64,000 nt of DNA from Catellatospora coxensis (GTDB lineage Bacteria > Actinomycetota > Actinomycetes > Mycobacteriales > Micromonosporaceae). Position numbers and translations under genes: made by a program. Where the stretch lies: positions 1 through 64,000 of the forward strand of contig NZ_BONI01000046.1 of the NCBI RefSeq assembly GCF_016862635.1. Reading direction: 5' to 3'. The notes below the pieces were generated by a model. The model did not search any database, was not told the DNA's origin, and saw nothing but the letters and a program-made list of their open reading frames with translations. This document shows positions 32,461 through 45,025 of this stretch, piece after piece; position 1 is the first letter of the stretch, and every line of letters starts with the position of its first letter.

Positions 32461-33051
32461 TCATCTTGACTCGGCAAGTTTCGCACTAGCGGTCTTGTCG
32501 AGGAACTCCCAGATAGGGGTTACCACTCGGTCCGAGAGCATGCCCTGCCGGTCGAGCGCCGATTCGGCCACCACGAACAGGGGCACCGGTTCGCCGAGCA
32601 GCTGGGTCAGGTGCGGCAGGATCTCGTCAGCGGCCTCGGTGGGCAGCCGGTTGAGGACCACCGCCAGGTCGACCCGGCGCTGCTGCGCGGCCCTCAGGTG
32701 CCGCCACGCCTCGGCGTCAGCGTAGCGGCTCGCCGTGGTCACGAAGATCCAGAGGTCGGCCCGCTCGAACGCCGCGTCGGTGGCCGCCCGGTTCTTCTGG
32801 TCCACCGCGTTGAGGTCCGGCGAGTCCACGATCGCGACGTGCGCGGGCAGCGCGGGTGCGGCGATCGGCTGCAGCCCGGCCACGTGGGTCGCCGCCACGC
32901 TGCGGGGGTGGCAGGCCAGGACCGGTTTGCGGGTGGTGGGCCGGAGGATGCCGGTGGCGCTCACGGGTGACCGAACCAGGCTGTTGACCAGCGTGGACTT
33001 GCCCGCGCCGGTCGGCCCGCCGACCACTGCGAGCAGGGGGCCGGTGCGCAC
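32461..33051 (-). CDS. GTPase-domain protein, smaller partner
   Basis: About 196 residues, a G domain with no C-terminal helical region. P-loop 'VVGGPTGAGKSTLVNSLVRS', 'ATGILRPTTRKPVLACH', G3 'IVDSPDLNAVDQKNR'. The G4 position reads 'VVLNRLPTE' and lacks the usual NKxD Asp, so nucleotide specificity may be relaxed. Start chosen at GTG 33051, just after GAGGAGGGCGCG; the frame is open to 33084 and far beyond, but the upstream part is antisense to dnaK. Divergent from dnaK, sharing the 195-base region that carries HAIR sites, so heat-shock control of this pair is conceivable. Confidence 0.75.
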   Translation of the reverse strand: MRTGPLLAVVGGPTGAGKSTLVNSLVRSPVSATGILRPTTRKPVLACHPRSVAATHVAGLQPIAAPALPAHVAIVDSPDLNAVDQKNRAATDAAFERADLWIFVTTASRYADAEAWRHLRAAQQRRVDLAVVLNRLPTEAADEILPHLTQLLGEPVPLFVVAESALDRQGMLSDRVVTPIWEFLDKTASAKLAESR

Positions 33052-33132
33052 CGCGCCCTCCTCGGTTACTCGTTGGTCATACACAGGGGAAGCGTAAGCG
33101 GAAAAGGGACAACTCACTAGGACACCGTCAAA

Positions 33133-33153
33133 CTTGAGTGTGACCGACTCAAC
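33133..33153 (+). promoter_or_regulatory. HAIR operator 1 (HspR site) at dnaK
   Basis: CTTGAGT, seven bases, ACTCAAC: matches the HspR consensus CTTGAGT-N7-ACTCAAG at 13 of 14 positions. Lies directly upstream of the -35-like TTGACA. Confidence 0.9.
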
Positions 33154-33160
33154 CTTCCGC

Positions 33161-33188
33161 TTGACACTTCCCGGTCTCATGTCAGTAT
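33161..33188 (+). promoter_or_regulatory. dnaK promoter
   Basis: TTGACA (33161-33166) and a -10-like CAGTAT (33183-33188) spaced 16 bases. The -10 region overlaps HAIR operator 2, so HspR binding would block RNA polymerase. About 58 bases of leader run to the dnaK ATG. Confidence 0.65.
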
Positions 33189-33207
33189 TGAGCCGTCCGG
33201 ACTCAAC
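33187..33207 (+). promoter_or_regulatory. HAIR operator 2 (HspR site) at dnaK
   Basis: ATTGAGC, seven bases, ACTCAAC: 11 of 14 positions match the HAIR consensus. A further half-site CTTGAGT follows at 33207-33213. Confidence 0.75.
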
Positions 33208-33246
33208 TTGAGTCTCCGGCGACCTTGATCTTGGAGGAACACGAAC

Positions 33247-35084
<1,838 letters not shown>

Positions 35085-35088
<4 letters not shown>

Positions 35089-35975
35089 CCGAAGCGGCAC
35101 AGGGTGCCTCGCCGGCGGAGGAGCAGTCCCCCGCCGGCGAGCGCATCGTGATCAAGAACAAGCGAAAGATCAGCCCGAGCGGAGCGACCATGTCCGAGCA
35201 GCCGGCGACGCCGGCCGCCCCGGCGGCCGGCACCGAACAGCCGAACGGTGGTGGGGAGTCCTCGGAAGCCGGCCGTCCAGGCGCGGTTCCGGGACGAGCC
35301 ACTACCGGAGTGGAGCAGGGGACCCCTGCGCAGGAGAGCACCGAGCAGAACCCGACCGCGGACGTCACCGACCAGGTTGTCGCCGGCCAGGACACCGTCG
35401 AGGTGCCGGTCGTCGCGCAGCCGGAGGCGGCTGCCGAGGCCGAGCCGGAAGCCGCCGAGGCGGTGGAGGGCGAGGTCGTGGAGGCCGAGCCGGTCACCGC
35501 GCCGGCCGCGCCCGAGCCCGAGGCGGCGCCGGCGGCGCTGGGCGCGGAACTCGCGCAGCTGCGGTCCGCTCTGGAAGAGCGCACCGCCGACCTGCAGCGG
35601 GTGACCGCCGAGTACGCCAACTACCGCAAGCGGGTGGAGCGGGACCGCACGGTCTCCGCCGAGCTGGCCACCGGTCAGGTGCTGACGGCGCTGCTGCCGG
35701 TGCTCGACGACCTGGACCGGGCGCGCGAGCACGGCGACCTGAGCGGGCCGTTCGGCGCGGTGGCCGACCAGATCGCCGCGGTGGTGGCGAAGTTCGGCCT
35801 GACCGCGTTCGGCGAGAAGGGCGACGCCTTCGACCCGAACCGGCACGAGGCGGTGGCGCACCTGCCGTCCGCCGACGTGACCGAGCCGACGTGCATCGAC
35901 GTGATGCGCCGTGGTTACCTGCTGGGCGAGCGCCTGCTCCGCCCCGCGATGGTGGCCGTAGCAGCGCCGGAATGA
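35085..35975 (+). CDS. grpE: Nucleotide exchange factor GrpE, with long acidic N-terminal extension
   Basis: Promotes ADP release from DnaK. 296 residues, against about 200 for a typical GrpE. The GrpE core begins near residue 150 ('[20 protein letters not shown]', '[15 protein letters not shown]') and ends with the beta-wing '[20 protein letters not shown]' and '[20 protein letters not shown]'. The first 150 residues are Ala/Glu/Pro-rich and look disordered. GTG 35085 overlaps the dnaK stop (GTGA). An internal ATG at 35190 also exists but lacks a clear ribosome site; the extension may therefore be shorter in vivo. Confidence 0.95.
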
Positions 35976-36055
35976 CAACATGACCGGAGCTCTCTTCCCG
36001 CGCCGAACACCGGTGCGGGAAGGGAGCTTCGATCACGACAGGGGGAGGGGGACGG

Positions 36056-37222
36056 ATGAGCTCGAAAGACTGGCTGGAGAAGGATTTCTACGCCGTGCTC
36101 GGAGTGGCCAAGGACGCCACCGCAAGCGAGATCAAGAAGGCGTACCGCAGACTCGCACGCGAGCTGCATCCTGACCACAACCCCGGCAACACCGCCGCCG
36201 AGGAGCGCTTCAAGGCGGTGTCCGAGGCGTACGACGTGCTGTCGGAGGAGAACCGGCGGCGTGAGTACGACGAGATGCGCTCGCTGTTCGAGGCCGGCGC
36301 GTTCCGCCGGGGCGCGCGCGGCGCGGGCGGGCAGCACTTCGACGTGAACGACCTGTTCGGCCAGGGCGGCGGACGCCAGGGCCCGGACCAGCGGTTCGGC
36401 GGCGCGAGCTTCTCCGACCTGTTCGGCTCGATCTTCTCGGGCGGGGCCACCGGCCCCGGCGCTCCCCCGCGCGGCCCGGCCCGCGGCCGCGACGTCGAGG
36501 CCGAGATCTTCCTGGACTTCGCCGACGCGGTGCAGGGCACCACCCAGCCGCTGACGCTGCGCACGCTGGGCGTGTGCGACACCTGCCACGGCGACGGGGC
36601 CAAGCCGGGCACCCGTCCCCGGGCCTGCCCGCACTGCCAGGGCACCGGTGTGGTCAACCGCAACCAGGGTGCGTTCGGCTTCTCCGAGGCCTGCCGTGAC
36701 TGCCAGGGCGTGGGCACGGTCGTCGACCAGAAGTGCCCGGAGTGCCACGGCACCGGCGGGGTGACCAAGACCCGCACGCTGACCGTACGCATCCCGGCCG
36801 GTGTCTCCGACGGGCAGCGCATCCGGCTGGCCGGGCGCGGCGAGCCGGGCGAGCGCGGTGGCGCCCCCGGCGACCTGTACATCCGCGCGATCGTGCGCCC
36901 GGACGCGATGTTCGGCCGCAACGGCGACGACCTGACCGTGACGGTCCCGGTGACCTTCGCCGAGTCGGTGCTCGGCGCGGAGGTCCGGGTGCCCACGTTG
37001 GACGGCATGATGAAGGTCAAGGTGCCCGCCGGCACGCCCAGCGGGCGGCTGCTGCGGGTGCGGGGCAAGGGTGTGCCCAAACGTGATGGCCACAGCGGGG
37101 ATCTGCTGGTTACCGTGGAGATAGTGGTGCCGCAGCAGCTCTCCGAGGAAGCCCGGGACGCGCTGGTGCGCTTCACCGAGCTGGCCCCGCCGGTGCGGCG
37201 GGACCACCTGGAACGGAGGTGA
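36056..37222 (+). CDS. dnaJ: Co-chaperone DnaJ (DnaJ1)
   Basis: Stimulates DnaK ATPase and delivers substrates. 388 residues. J domain (about 9-75) with HPD at 38-40 ('ARELHPDHNPG'); Gly/Phe region (about 90-145); zinc-binding domain with all four CxxCxGxG units ('CDTCHGDG', 'CPHCQGTG', 'CRDCQGVG', 'CPECHGTG'); and the C-terminal substrate-binding barrels ending 'LVRFTELAPPVRRDHLERR'. The beginning 'MSSKDWLEKDFYAVLGV' is typical of the DnaJ encoded with HspR in actinobacteria. ATG 36056 follows AGGGGGAGGGGG. About 80 bases after grpE and six bases before hspR. Confidence 0.98.
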   Translation: MSSKDWLEKDFYAVLGVAKDATASEIKKAYRRLARELHPDHNPGNTAAEERFKAVSEAYDVLSEENRRREYDEMRSLFEAGAFRRGARGAGGQHFDVNDLFGQGGGRQGPDQRFGGASFSDLFGSIFSGGATGPGAPPRGPARGRDVEAEIFLDFADAVQGTTQPLTLRTLGVCDTCHGDGAKPGTRPRACPHCQGTGVVNRNQGAFGFSEACRDCQGVGTVVDQKCPECHGTGGVTKTRTLTVRIPAGVSDGQRIRLAGRGEPGERGGAPGDLYIRAIVRPDAMFGRNGDDLTVTVPVTFAESVLGAEVRVPTLDGMMKVKVPAGTPSGRLLRVRGKGVPKRDGHSGDLLVTVEIVVPQQLSEEARDALVRFTELAPPVRRDHLERR

Positions 37223-37228
37223 TCCACA

Positions 37229-37636
37229 GTGGACGTGCACGCTAAGGTGCTGCTCATCTCGGTGGCCGCGCAGCTGGCCGGCATGCATCCGCAGACGCTG
37301 CGGCAGTACGACCGGATGGGTCTGGTCGAGCCGGGCCGTTCCGCGGGCGGCGGACGCCGCTACAGCCTGCGCGACGTCGAGCTGCTGCGGGAGATCCAGC
37401 GGCTGAGCCAGGAGGAGGGCGTGAGCCTGGCCGGCGTCAAGCGGATCATCGATCTGGAGCAGCTGGTGCTGGAGTTGCGCGAGCGGCTGGAGCAGGCCCA
37501 CCAGCAGCTGGCGTACGCCGAGCGGCGGCTGGCGCAGCTGGAGACCATCTCCGCGTTCCCGCGCACCGATCTGCTGCCGAGCACCCGCACCTCGACCGCC
37601 CTGGTGGTGTGGCGGCCGCGTTCCAGCGAAGGCTGA
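37229..37636 (+). CDS. hspR: Heat-shock repressor HspR (MerR family)
   Basis: Represses dnaK and clpB by binding HAIR sites, with DnaK acting as co-repressor in characterised actinomycetes. 135 residues. MerR-type helix-turn-helix '[20 protein letters not shown]' with wing '[20 protein letters not shown]', then a coiled coil '[20 protein letters not shown]'. The C-terminal tail (about 105-135) ends in a basic/hydrophobic segment. GTG 37229 uses GGAGG overlapping the dnaJ stop. As last gene of the operon it repressses, it should form a negative feedback loop. Confidence 0.96.
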   Translation: MDVHAKVLLISVAAQLAGMHPQTLRQYDRMGLVEPGRSAGGGRRYSLRDVELLREIQRLSQEEGVSLAGVKRIIDLEQLVLELRERLEQAHQQLAYAERRLAQLETISAFPRTDLLPSTRTSTALVVWRPRSSEG

Positions 37637-37711
37637 GCCCGGCCGGCCACCGGCCGGTATCCTCGATGAGGGATCAGTCCGAATTGTCGGACTGGCCCGG
37701 AGGGGGATGAA

Positions 37712-37927
37712 ATGGGCATGTTGGACAAGGCCAAGGACGCCCTCGGCATCGACGACAAGGCGGACCAGGCCTCGGACAAGGCCAAGCAGATGCAGGACAA
37801 GGCCAAGAAGGCCGTCGACCAGGCGGGCGACGCCGTCGACGACAAGACCGGCGGCAAGTACGCGGGTCACGTCGACAAGGCCCAGGACATGGCCAAAGAC
37901 GCGATCGACAAGATGGACAAGAAATAG
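37712..37927 (+). CDS. Small Lys/Asp-rich protein of the 'MT0933-like antitoxin' family
   Basis: 71 residues, highly charged, amphipathic-helical: 'MLDKAKDALGIDDKADQASD' and 'HVDKAQDMAKDAIDKMDKK'. Resembles proteins annotated as Rv0909/MT0933-type antitoxins and also small stress proteins with repeated D-K-A-K patterns. No toxin gene is adjacent, so the antitoxin label should be treated with caution. A GGAGGGGG ribosome site precedes the ATG. Located after hspR and closed by a strong terminator, so it may share the heat-shock transcript or have its own promoter in the 75-base gap. Confidence 0.75.
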   Translation: MGMLDKAKDALGIDDKADQASDKAKQMQDKAKKAVDQAGDAVDDKTGGKYAGHVDKAQDMAKDAIDKMDKK

Positions 37928-37939
37928 GTCGTATCGCGC

Positions 37940-37975
37940 CACGGCTCCCCGCGGTCAGTTCCGCGGGGAGCCGTG
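37940..37975. terminator. strong hairpin terminator
   Basis: 15-bp perfect stem (37940-37954 with 37961-37975) and six-base loop, placed between the convergent small charged protein gene and the hypothetical gene ending at 37987. Serves both strands. Confidence 0.85.
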
Positions 37976-37986
37976 TGTGCGGCGAA

Positions 37987-38418
37987 TTATTGGAGCCTGC
38001 GCGAGTGCCGGACCAGGCCGCCTTCGCACCAGTCGTGGTAGTCGAAGAGCTGGGGACGGGCCAGCAGCACGCGGGTGTTGTGGGCCCAGATCGCCATCTG
38101 CTCGTCGCCCTCCTCCTCGGCCTCCTCGACCATCTTGCGCAGCTTGCGCCGAGGGTGGGCCTTGAAGCCGGTGCGGATCGCGTCGGCGGCGTAGATGTAC
38201 AGGCAGTGCATGGTGAAGCGGCGGGCCGGGCAGCTGGTGTCCATCGCCAGGTCGAACAGGGTCCCGATGAGCCGGTCACCGGAGACGAGCAGGTCCCAGT
38301 CCGGCGGCATGGCGGTGAGCGGCACGGAGTCCGGCGCGTACGCCCAGGTGCGCAACTCGTTGGGGGTGGGGTCGACCGGGTTGGCGAATCCTCGGAACAC
38401 CGCCGGAGAAGCGCTCAT
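37987..38418 (-). CDS. Conserved-looking hypothetical protein
   Basis: 143 residues, soluble, no signal peptide. Reads 'LRTWAYAPDSVPLTAMPPDW', 'DLLVSGDRLIGTLFDLAMDT', 'MHCLYIYAADAIRTGF', a basic-acidic helix 'PRRKLRKMVEEAEEEGDEQM' and a Trp/Tyr/His-rich end 'LFDYHDWCEGGLVRHSRRLQ'. Codon use is regular for the genome. I do not recognise the family and see no catalytic signature. GGAGATAT-type ribosome site before ATG 38418. The 253-base region upstream, shared with the divergent lipoprotein gene, contains no further gene that I can support. Confidence 0.7.
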   Translation of the reverse strand: MSASPAVFRGFANPVDPTPNELRTWAYAPDSVPLTAMPPDWDLLVSGDRLIGTLFDLAMDTSCPARRFTMHCLYIYAADAIRTGFKAHPRRKLRKMVEEAEEEGDEQMAIWAHNTRVLLARPQLFDYHDWCEGGLVRHSRRLQ

Positions 38419-38671
38419 CGATATCTCCTCCGCTGTGAAGACGCGGGATGGGGGAAGACGCGGCCAGATTCAGCGGCGCTGCTGCCGCGACACGCTAGCG
38501 CGCCCGCCCAGGTCAAGGGAAGGTCACGGCGCGTACTTTCATCAACCTGTTACGCATTGCGACCAACCCGGCACGGCCGCTCGGCGTCGGGACACCGGAA
38601 GCGCGCTCCCATCGACCGGCACGAGCGGGCCACGACGGGAACCGGCCCGCCCGCTCGCGGCTCGACCCGGT

Positions 38672-39826
38672 ATGACTTCCGCCAGCGTGAACAGGTTCGC
38701 GGGCCGCGTGCGCCCACTGCTTCTGACGGCGCTCGGGCTCGCGCTGGTGACAGCGTGCACCCCGCGCGGCGAGGCCTCCGGCCCGTCCCCGGCCGCGCCG
38801 CCTCCCGGCACGGCGGCGTCCCCGCCCGCGCGGGCGGTGGTGCAGGAGCGCACGGCCGACGTCGGCGTGCCGCCGGACTACCACCCGTTCGTCGAGTTCG
38901 CCGACGCCCGCAACGGCTACGCCGTCTTCACCGACTGCGGCGGCAGCGGGACCTGCCGGGGCCGGCTGTTCGCGACCGCCGACGCCGGGGCGACCTGGCA
39001 GGCCCGCCCGATGCCGCTGGCCGAGGACGAGAGCATCCAGCTGTACGTGGTCGGCCCGAAGCAGATGATGATCTGGGGCGACCGGGCGGGCGGCTACCAC
39101 CTGTCCCGCGACGGCGGCCTGACCTTCACCTTCAGCCCCACCGTGCCGGCCGGCTACCACGCCGCCACCGGGGTGCGTTACGGCGTGGACTACGCCGCCG
39201 ACGAGCCGGTGCTGCGGGACTGGCAGACCGGCAGGCCGGTGCCGCTGCCCGGCGGCTACCAGGGCGCAGGCGCTGTCGCCACGCCCGACGGCGCGATCTG
39301 GCTGACCACCCTGGAGCCGAGGAAGGAGACCGCCCGCAGCGTCGACGGCGGGCGCACCTGGCAGCGGCTGGCCGTGCCGGACCAGCCGGGCCGCAAGCTG
39401 TGGATGCTGTCGGTGCGGGTCTCCCCCACCGGTGACACGTGGCTGGTCGGCGAGCAGGACATGCTGTCCGCCGGCGGCGGGACGTCGCTGCTCCGCGGCT
39501 CGGTGCTCAAGGCCACCGGCCTGCCGCTGATCTGGCAGCTGGTGGACGGCGCCTGGCGGCCCCGCCCGATCGAGGGCCTGCGGGAGCAGCCGAACCAGAT
39601 GTACACGGTGACCCCGGCAGGCGACGGGCTGCTCGCCATCGCCGGGCCCGACGCCGTCGGCTACCTGGCCGAGCGGTACGTCGAGATCCCCGGCACGCCG
39701 CGGCTCGACTGGGTCACCGCGCTGCCCGACGGCACGCTGTTCGCCCGGCAGGACGCATACGGCGAGTTCTATCTGGGCACCGGCACGGGGTGGCGGCGCG
39801 ATTGGGTGAAGGTCACCGTGAAGTAG
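38672..39826 (+). CDS. Lipoprotein with BNR/Asp-box (sialidase-type) repeats
   Basis: 384 residues. Signal 'PLLLTALGLALVTAC' with lipobox VTAC (Cys 29), a Pro/Ala linker, then a beta-propeller-like domain with Asp-box motifs: 'ATADAGATWQA', 'SRDGGLTFTF' and 'SVDGGRTWQR'. Such proteins resemble sialidase or WD40/YVTN propellers, often without enzymatic activity. Catalytic residues of sialidases (Arg triad, FRIP motif) are not evident. No good ribosome site precedes ATG 38672, so a leaderless transcript is possible. Located just upstream of the clpB HAIR site and on the same strand. Confidence 0.75.
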   Translation: MTSASVNRFAGRVRPLLLTALGLALVTACTPRGEASGPSPAAPPPGTAASPPARAVVQERTADVGVPPDYHPFVEFADARNGYAVFTDCGGSGTCRGRLFATADAGATWQARPMPLAEDESIQLYVVGPKQMMIWGDRAGGYHLSRDGGLTFTFSPTVPAGYHAATGVRYGVDYAADEPVLRDWQTGRPVPLPGGYQGAGAVATPDGAIWLTTLEPRKETARSVDGGRTWQRLAVPDQPGRKLWMLSVRVSPTGDTWLVGEQDMLSAGGGTSLLRGSVLKATGLPLIWQLVDGAWRPRPIEGLREQPNQMYTVTPAGDGLLAIAGPDAVGYLAERYVEIPGTPRLDWVTALPDGTLFARQDAYGEFYLGTGTGWRRDWVKVTVK

Positions 39827-39861
39827 GCCGCCGGCGGCTCCCTCCAGACTGGCCCGGACAA

Positions 39862-39882
39862 GTTGAGTGCAGTAGGCTCAAC
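39862..39882 (+). promoter_or_regulatory. HAIR operator (HspR site) at clpB
   Basis: GTTGAGT, seven bases, GCTCAAC: 11 of 14 positions match CTTGAGT-N7-ACTCAAG, and the arms GTTGAG/CTCAAC form a perfect inverted repeat. About 33 bases before the clpB ATG. Confidence 0.8.
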
Positions 39883-39914
39883 TTTGGTTCGGAGACCATC
39901 AGTCGAGGGAGCGT

Positions 39915-42494
<2,580 letters not shown>

Positions 42495-42645
42495 ACCGGT
42501 CATTCGCAGACGACGTGAGTGGTGGACCCACTCCCGTCGCCGTGTGCGGGCCGTGGCGGACTGGGCGCGTCTCCTCCTGAGGGGTGAGCGGCGATCGATC
42601 TGAGGTCGCAGGCGCGTCTGGCGGTCGGCGATTACGGTGTGCTGC

Positions 42646-43278
42646 ATGTCGTACACGCCACCTCCGAGCGGTTACCTTGTTCCCGCCGCGCCGGGCTCCA
42701 CTCCGCGGCCGGCCACGGTATCCGTGTCCGCCCTGCTGCTCTACGTCGTCTCCGCCGCCCTGCTGATCAGCGCGGCCATCTCGGTGTACACGTTCGCCTC
42801 GTTGCCCGAGGGCCTCATCGAGGACATCTACCGGGACGCGGGTATCGACTCCAGCGTCGCGGAGACCAGTGCCACCGCCGCGATGATCGGGGCCTACATC
42901 GGCGCCGCGCTGTACGCGGTGCTCGCCGTGTTCTTCGTCGTGCTCGGCCTGTTCGTGAACAAGGGCAAGCAGTGGGCCCGGATCACCACATGGGTGCTGG
43001 GCGGCATCGGCCTGTGCTGCATCGGGTTCGGCCTGGCGTTCCAGGGGATCGGAAGCAGCCTCAGCTCGTCCAACGCCGGTGGCATCGACCAGCAGGAGGT
43101 CACCGAGCGCATGGCCGAGGCCATGCCGGGCTGGACCACCCCGGTGAGCACGGTGCTGAGCGTGGTGCTGCTGCTGTCGATGCTGGCCGTGATCATCATG
43201 CTGGCGCTGCCGCCGTCGAACGCCTACTTCCGCAAGCCGGCGCCGGAGTGGACGCCGCCGGCATACCCGACAGTCTGA
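42646..43278 (+). CDS. Four-helix membrane protein, paralogue A
   Basis: 210 residues. Pro-rich N-terminus, then hydrophobic helices at about 27-49, 84-106, 115-138 and 175-197. Between helices 3 and 4 a soluble loop ends 'MAEAMPGWTTPVSTVLS'; the last helix is followed by 'LALPPSNAYFRKPAPEW'. Very similar layout and motifs in the next gene ('DSFPGWWAVPFGLSSLAQVL', 'LALPAANAFF'). Function unknown. A TACGGT box at 42633-42638 ends seven bases before ATG 42646 and no ribosome site is present, consistent with a leaderless transcript. Followed by a strong hairpin. Confidence 0.75.
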   Translation: MSYTPPPSGYLVPAAPGSTPRPATVSVSALLLYVVSAALLISAAISVYTFASLPEGLIEDIYRDAGIDSSVAETSATAAMIGAYIGAALYAVLAVFFVVLGLFVNKGKQWARITTWVLGGIGLCCIGFGLAFQGIGSSLSSSNAGGIDQQEVTERMAEAMPGWTTPVSTVLSVVLLLSMLAVIIMLALPPSNAYFRKPAPEWTPPAYPTV

Positions 43279-43289
43279 CCTGACGAACA

Positions 43290-43320
43290 GCGGGGCCGGC
43301 GCGATACGCGCCGGCCCCGC
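43290..43320 (+). terminator. GC-rich hairpin terminator
   Basis: 14-bp perfect stem (43290-43303 with 43307-43320) around a three-base loop, 12 bases after the stop of membrane paralogue A. Confidence 0.8.
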
Positions 43321-43417
43321 GTGCTGTCGGGGATATCCCCAATCAGGCACATACTCCCTGGTAGTGCGGGTAACTTCCGATCTGGAGCAATCTTCGGGCC
43401 GCATCGGGGGTACGCCA

Positions 43418-44077
43418 ATGTCGCAATCCGCCTCGTTCCCGGTGGAGCCGGTGTCACCGGCCGGCCCCGGCGTCGCACCCGCCCGGCCCACGGTCGTCAC
43501 CGCCGCGGCGGCCATCCTCGGCCTGCTCGCCCTGCTCCACCTGGTCAACGCGATCCTGCACCTGGCCGCGATCAGCGGTGTGCTCAACCGGCTCCGGGTG
43601 CGCGCCGTGCTGGCGGGCGTGAGCCCTGCGGTCCTGGTCGACCTGGAGAACAGCGCCAAAGCCACGCTGCTCACCAGCGCCGCGGTCGCGGTGATCGCCG
43701 CGATCGTGCTGCTGGCCCTGGCCTGGGGTGTCTGGCAGGGCAACCGGGTGGCCCGGATCCTCACCTGGATCGTCTGCGGCCTCGGCATCCTGCTGGCCTG
43801 CTGCGGCGTCTCCGGGGCGGTCAGCCTGGGCACCGGCAACGTGACCGTGCAGGGCGGCGGCGACCCCTCCTACACGCGCGGCGTGCAGGCTCTCGTCGAC
43901 TCGTTCCCCGGCTGGTGGGCGGTGCCTTTCGGGCTCTCCTCGCTGGCGCAGGTTCTCGGCTACATTGCCACTGCGGTGCTGCTCGCGCTCCCGGCTGCGA
44001 ACGCTTTCTTCAGCCGGACGCGGCCGCTGCCGCCGGGCCCCGACACCCCCGCGGTGCCCCCGCCGACGACCGCCTGA
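43418..44077 (+). CDS. Four-helix membrane protein, paralogue B
   Basis: 219 residues with helices at about 24-50, 86-108, 112-136 and 172-196. 'AWGVWQGNRVARILTWIVCG' corresponds to 'KGKQWARITTWVLGG' in paralogue A, and the final helix ends 'LALPAANAFFSR' against 'LALPPSNAYFRK'. The two genes are therefore a diverged tandem pair separated by a terminator. Pro-rich N- and C-termini. I do not recognise the family. Start ATG 43418; eight bases before the SDR gene, so it is probably co-transcribed with it. Confidence 0.75.
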   Translation: MSQSASFPVEPVSPAGPGVAPARPTVVTAAAAILGLLALLHLVNAILHLAAISGVLNRLRVRAVLAGVSPAVLVDLENSAKATLLTSAAVAVIAAIVLLALAWGVWQGNRVARILTWIVCGLGILLACCGVSGAVSLGTGNVTVQGGGDPSYTRGVQALVDSFPGWWAVPFGLSSLAQVLGYIATAVLLALPAANAFFSRTRPLPPGPDTPAVPPPTTA

Positions 44078-44085
44078 GGTGACCG

Positions 44086-44958
44086 ATGTCCTCCTCCGCA
44101 AACACCGCCGTGCCCGACGCCGCAGCGGCACCCCGGACCACACCCGAACCGGCGGGCGAGCGCCGCACCGCGCTGGTCACCGGCGCGACCGCTGGCATCG
44201 GCCGGGCCTTCGCGGTCCGCCTGGCCACCGACGGGTGGGACGTGGTGCTCGTCGCCCGCGACGCCGGCCGGCTGGCCGACTTCTCCGAGGCTCTGAGCAG
44301 GACATACGGCGTGCAGGCGAGTGTCATTTCGGCGGATCTCGCCACCACGGAGGGTTGCGAGCTGGTGGAGGCGCGGCTGCGCGACACCGCCCGGCCGGTG
44401 GATCTGCTGGTGAACAACGCGGGACTGTCGCTGAACACGCCGTTCCTGAAATCCACTGTGGAGCAGGAACTGCACCTGCTGGCCGTGAACGTGCAGGCGG
44501 TGATGCGGTTGACGCACGCGGCGCTGCCCGTCATGGCGGCACGCGGCCGCGGAGATGTCATCAATGTCTCATCGGTGGCCGGATTCGGCGCGGCGATGCC
44601 TGGTAGCACCTATCCGGCGAGTAAAGCGTGGGTCACCAACTTCAGCGAGTCGGTGGCGCTGTCGGTGGCCCACCGCGGGGTGCGCGTGATGGCGCTGTGC
44701 CCGGGATTCACCCGCACCGAATTCCACGACCGGGCCGGAATCAACATGACGAAGACGCCGGGGTGGCTGTGGCTGCAGGCCCCTCAGGTCGTCGCCGACA
44801 GCCTGCGTGACCTGCGGCGGGGCCGCACGGTGAGCGTGCCGAGCTGGAAATACAAAGTGCTGGTGGGTTTCATGCGGCACACCCCCACGCGGCTGCTGCG
44901 GCGGCTCGCGCGCGGGGCCCGGGTGCGCACCGGACGCGACACCGAATCCGACAGCTGA
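44086..44958 (+). CDS. Short-chain dehydrogenase/reductase (SDR)
   Basis: 290 residues, classical SDR. Cofactor motif 'LVTGATAGIGRAFAVRLATD' (TGxxxGIG), 'DLLVNNAGLSLNTPF' (NNAG), 'DVINVSSVAGFGAAMPGSTY' (catalytic Ser) and 'YPASKAWVTNFSESVAL' (YxxxK). Arg after the glycine motif region ('VLVARDAGRLADF') favours NADPH. A Pro/Ala-rich N-terminal 30 residues precede the fold; the C-terminus is basic ('RLLRRLARGARVRTGRD'). Related proteins act on lipid or steroid-like substrates; the true one is unknown. GAGGTGACCG precedes the ATG. Confidence 0.9.
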   Translation: MSSSANTAVPDAAAAPRTTPEPAGERRTALVTGATAGIGRAFAVRLATDGWDVVLVARDAGRLADFSEALSRTYGVQASVISADLATTEGCELVEARLRDTARPVDLLVNNAGLSLNTPFLKSTVEQELHLLAVNVQAVMRLTHAALPVMAARGRGDVINVSSVAGFGAAMPGSTYPASKAWVTNFSESVALSVAHRGVRVMALCPGFTRTEFHDRAGINMTKTPGWLWLQAPQVVADSLRDLRRGRTVSVPSWKYKVLVGFMRHTPTRLLRRLARGARVRTGRDTESDS

Positions 44959-45025
44959 CGAGTGTGGGGAGGTCAACGCACCCCCCTAGATCGAGCTCTC
45001 AGGATCGGCGAGTAGTGTCCGTCCC

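Noticed and set aside
37712-37927. toxin-antitoxin module suggested by the MT0933-like label
   Set aside because: No toxin-sized partner gene flanks it; the sequence fits a generic charged helical stress protein equally well.
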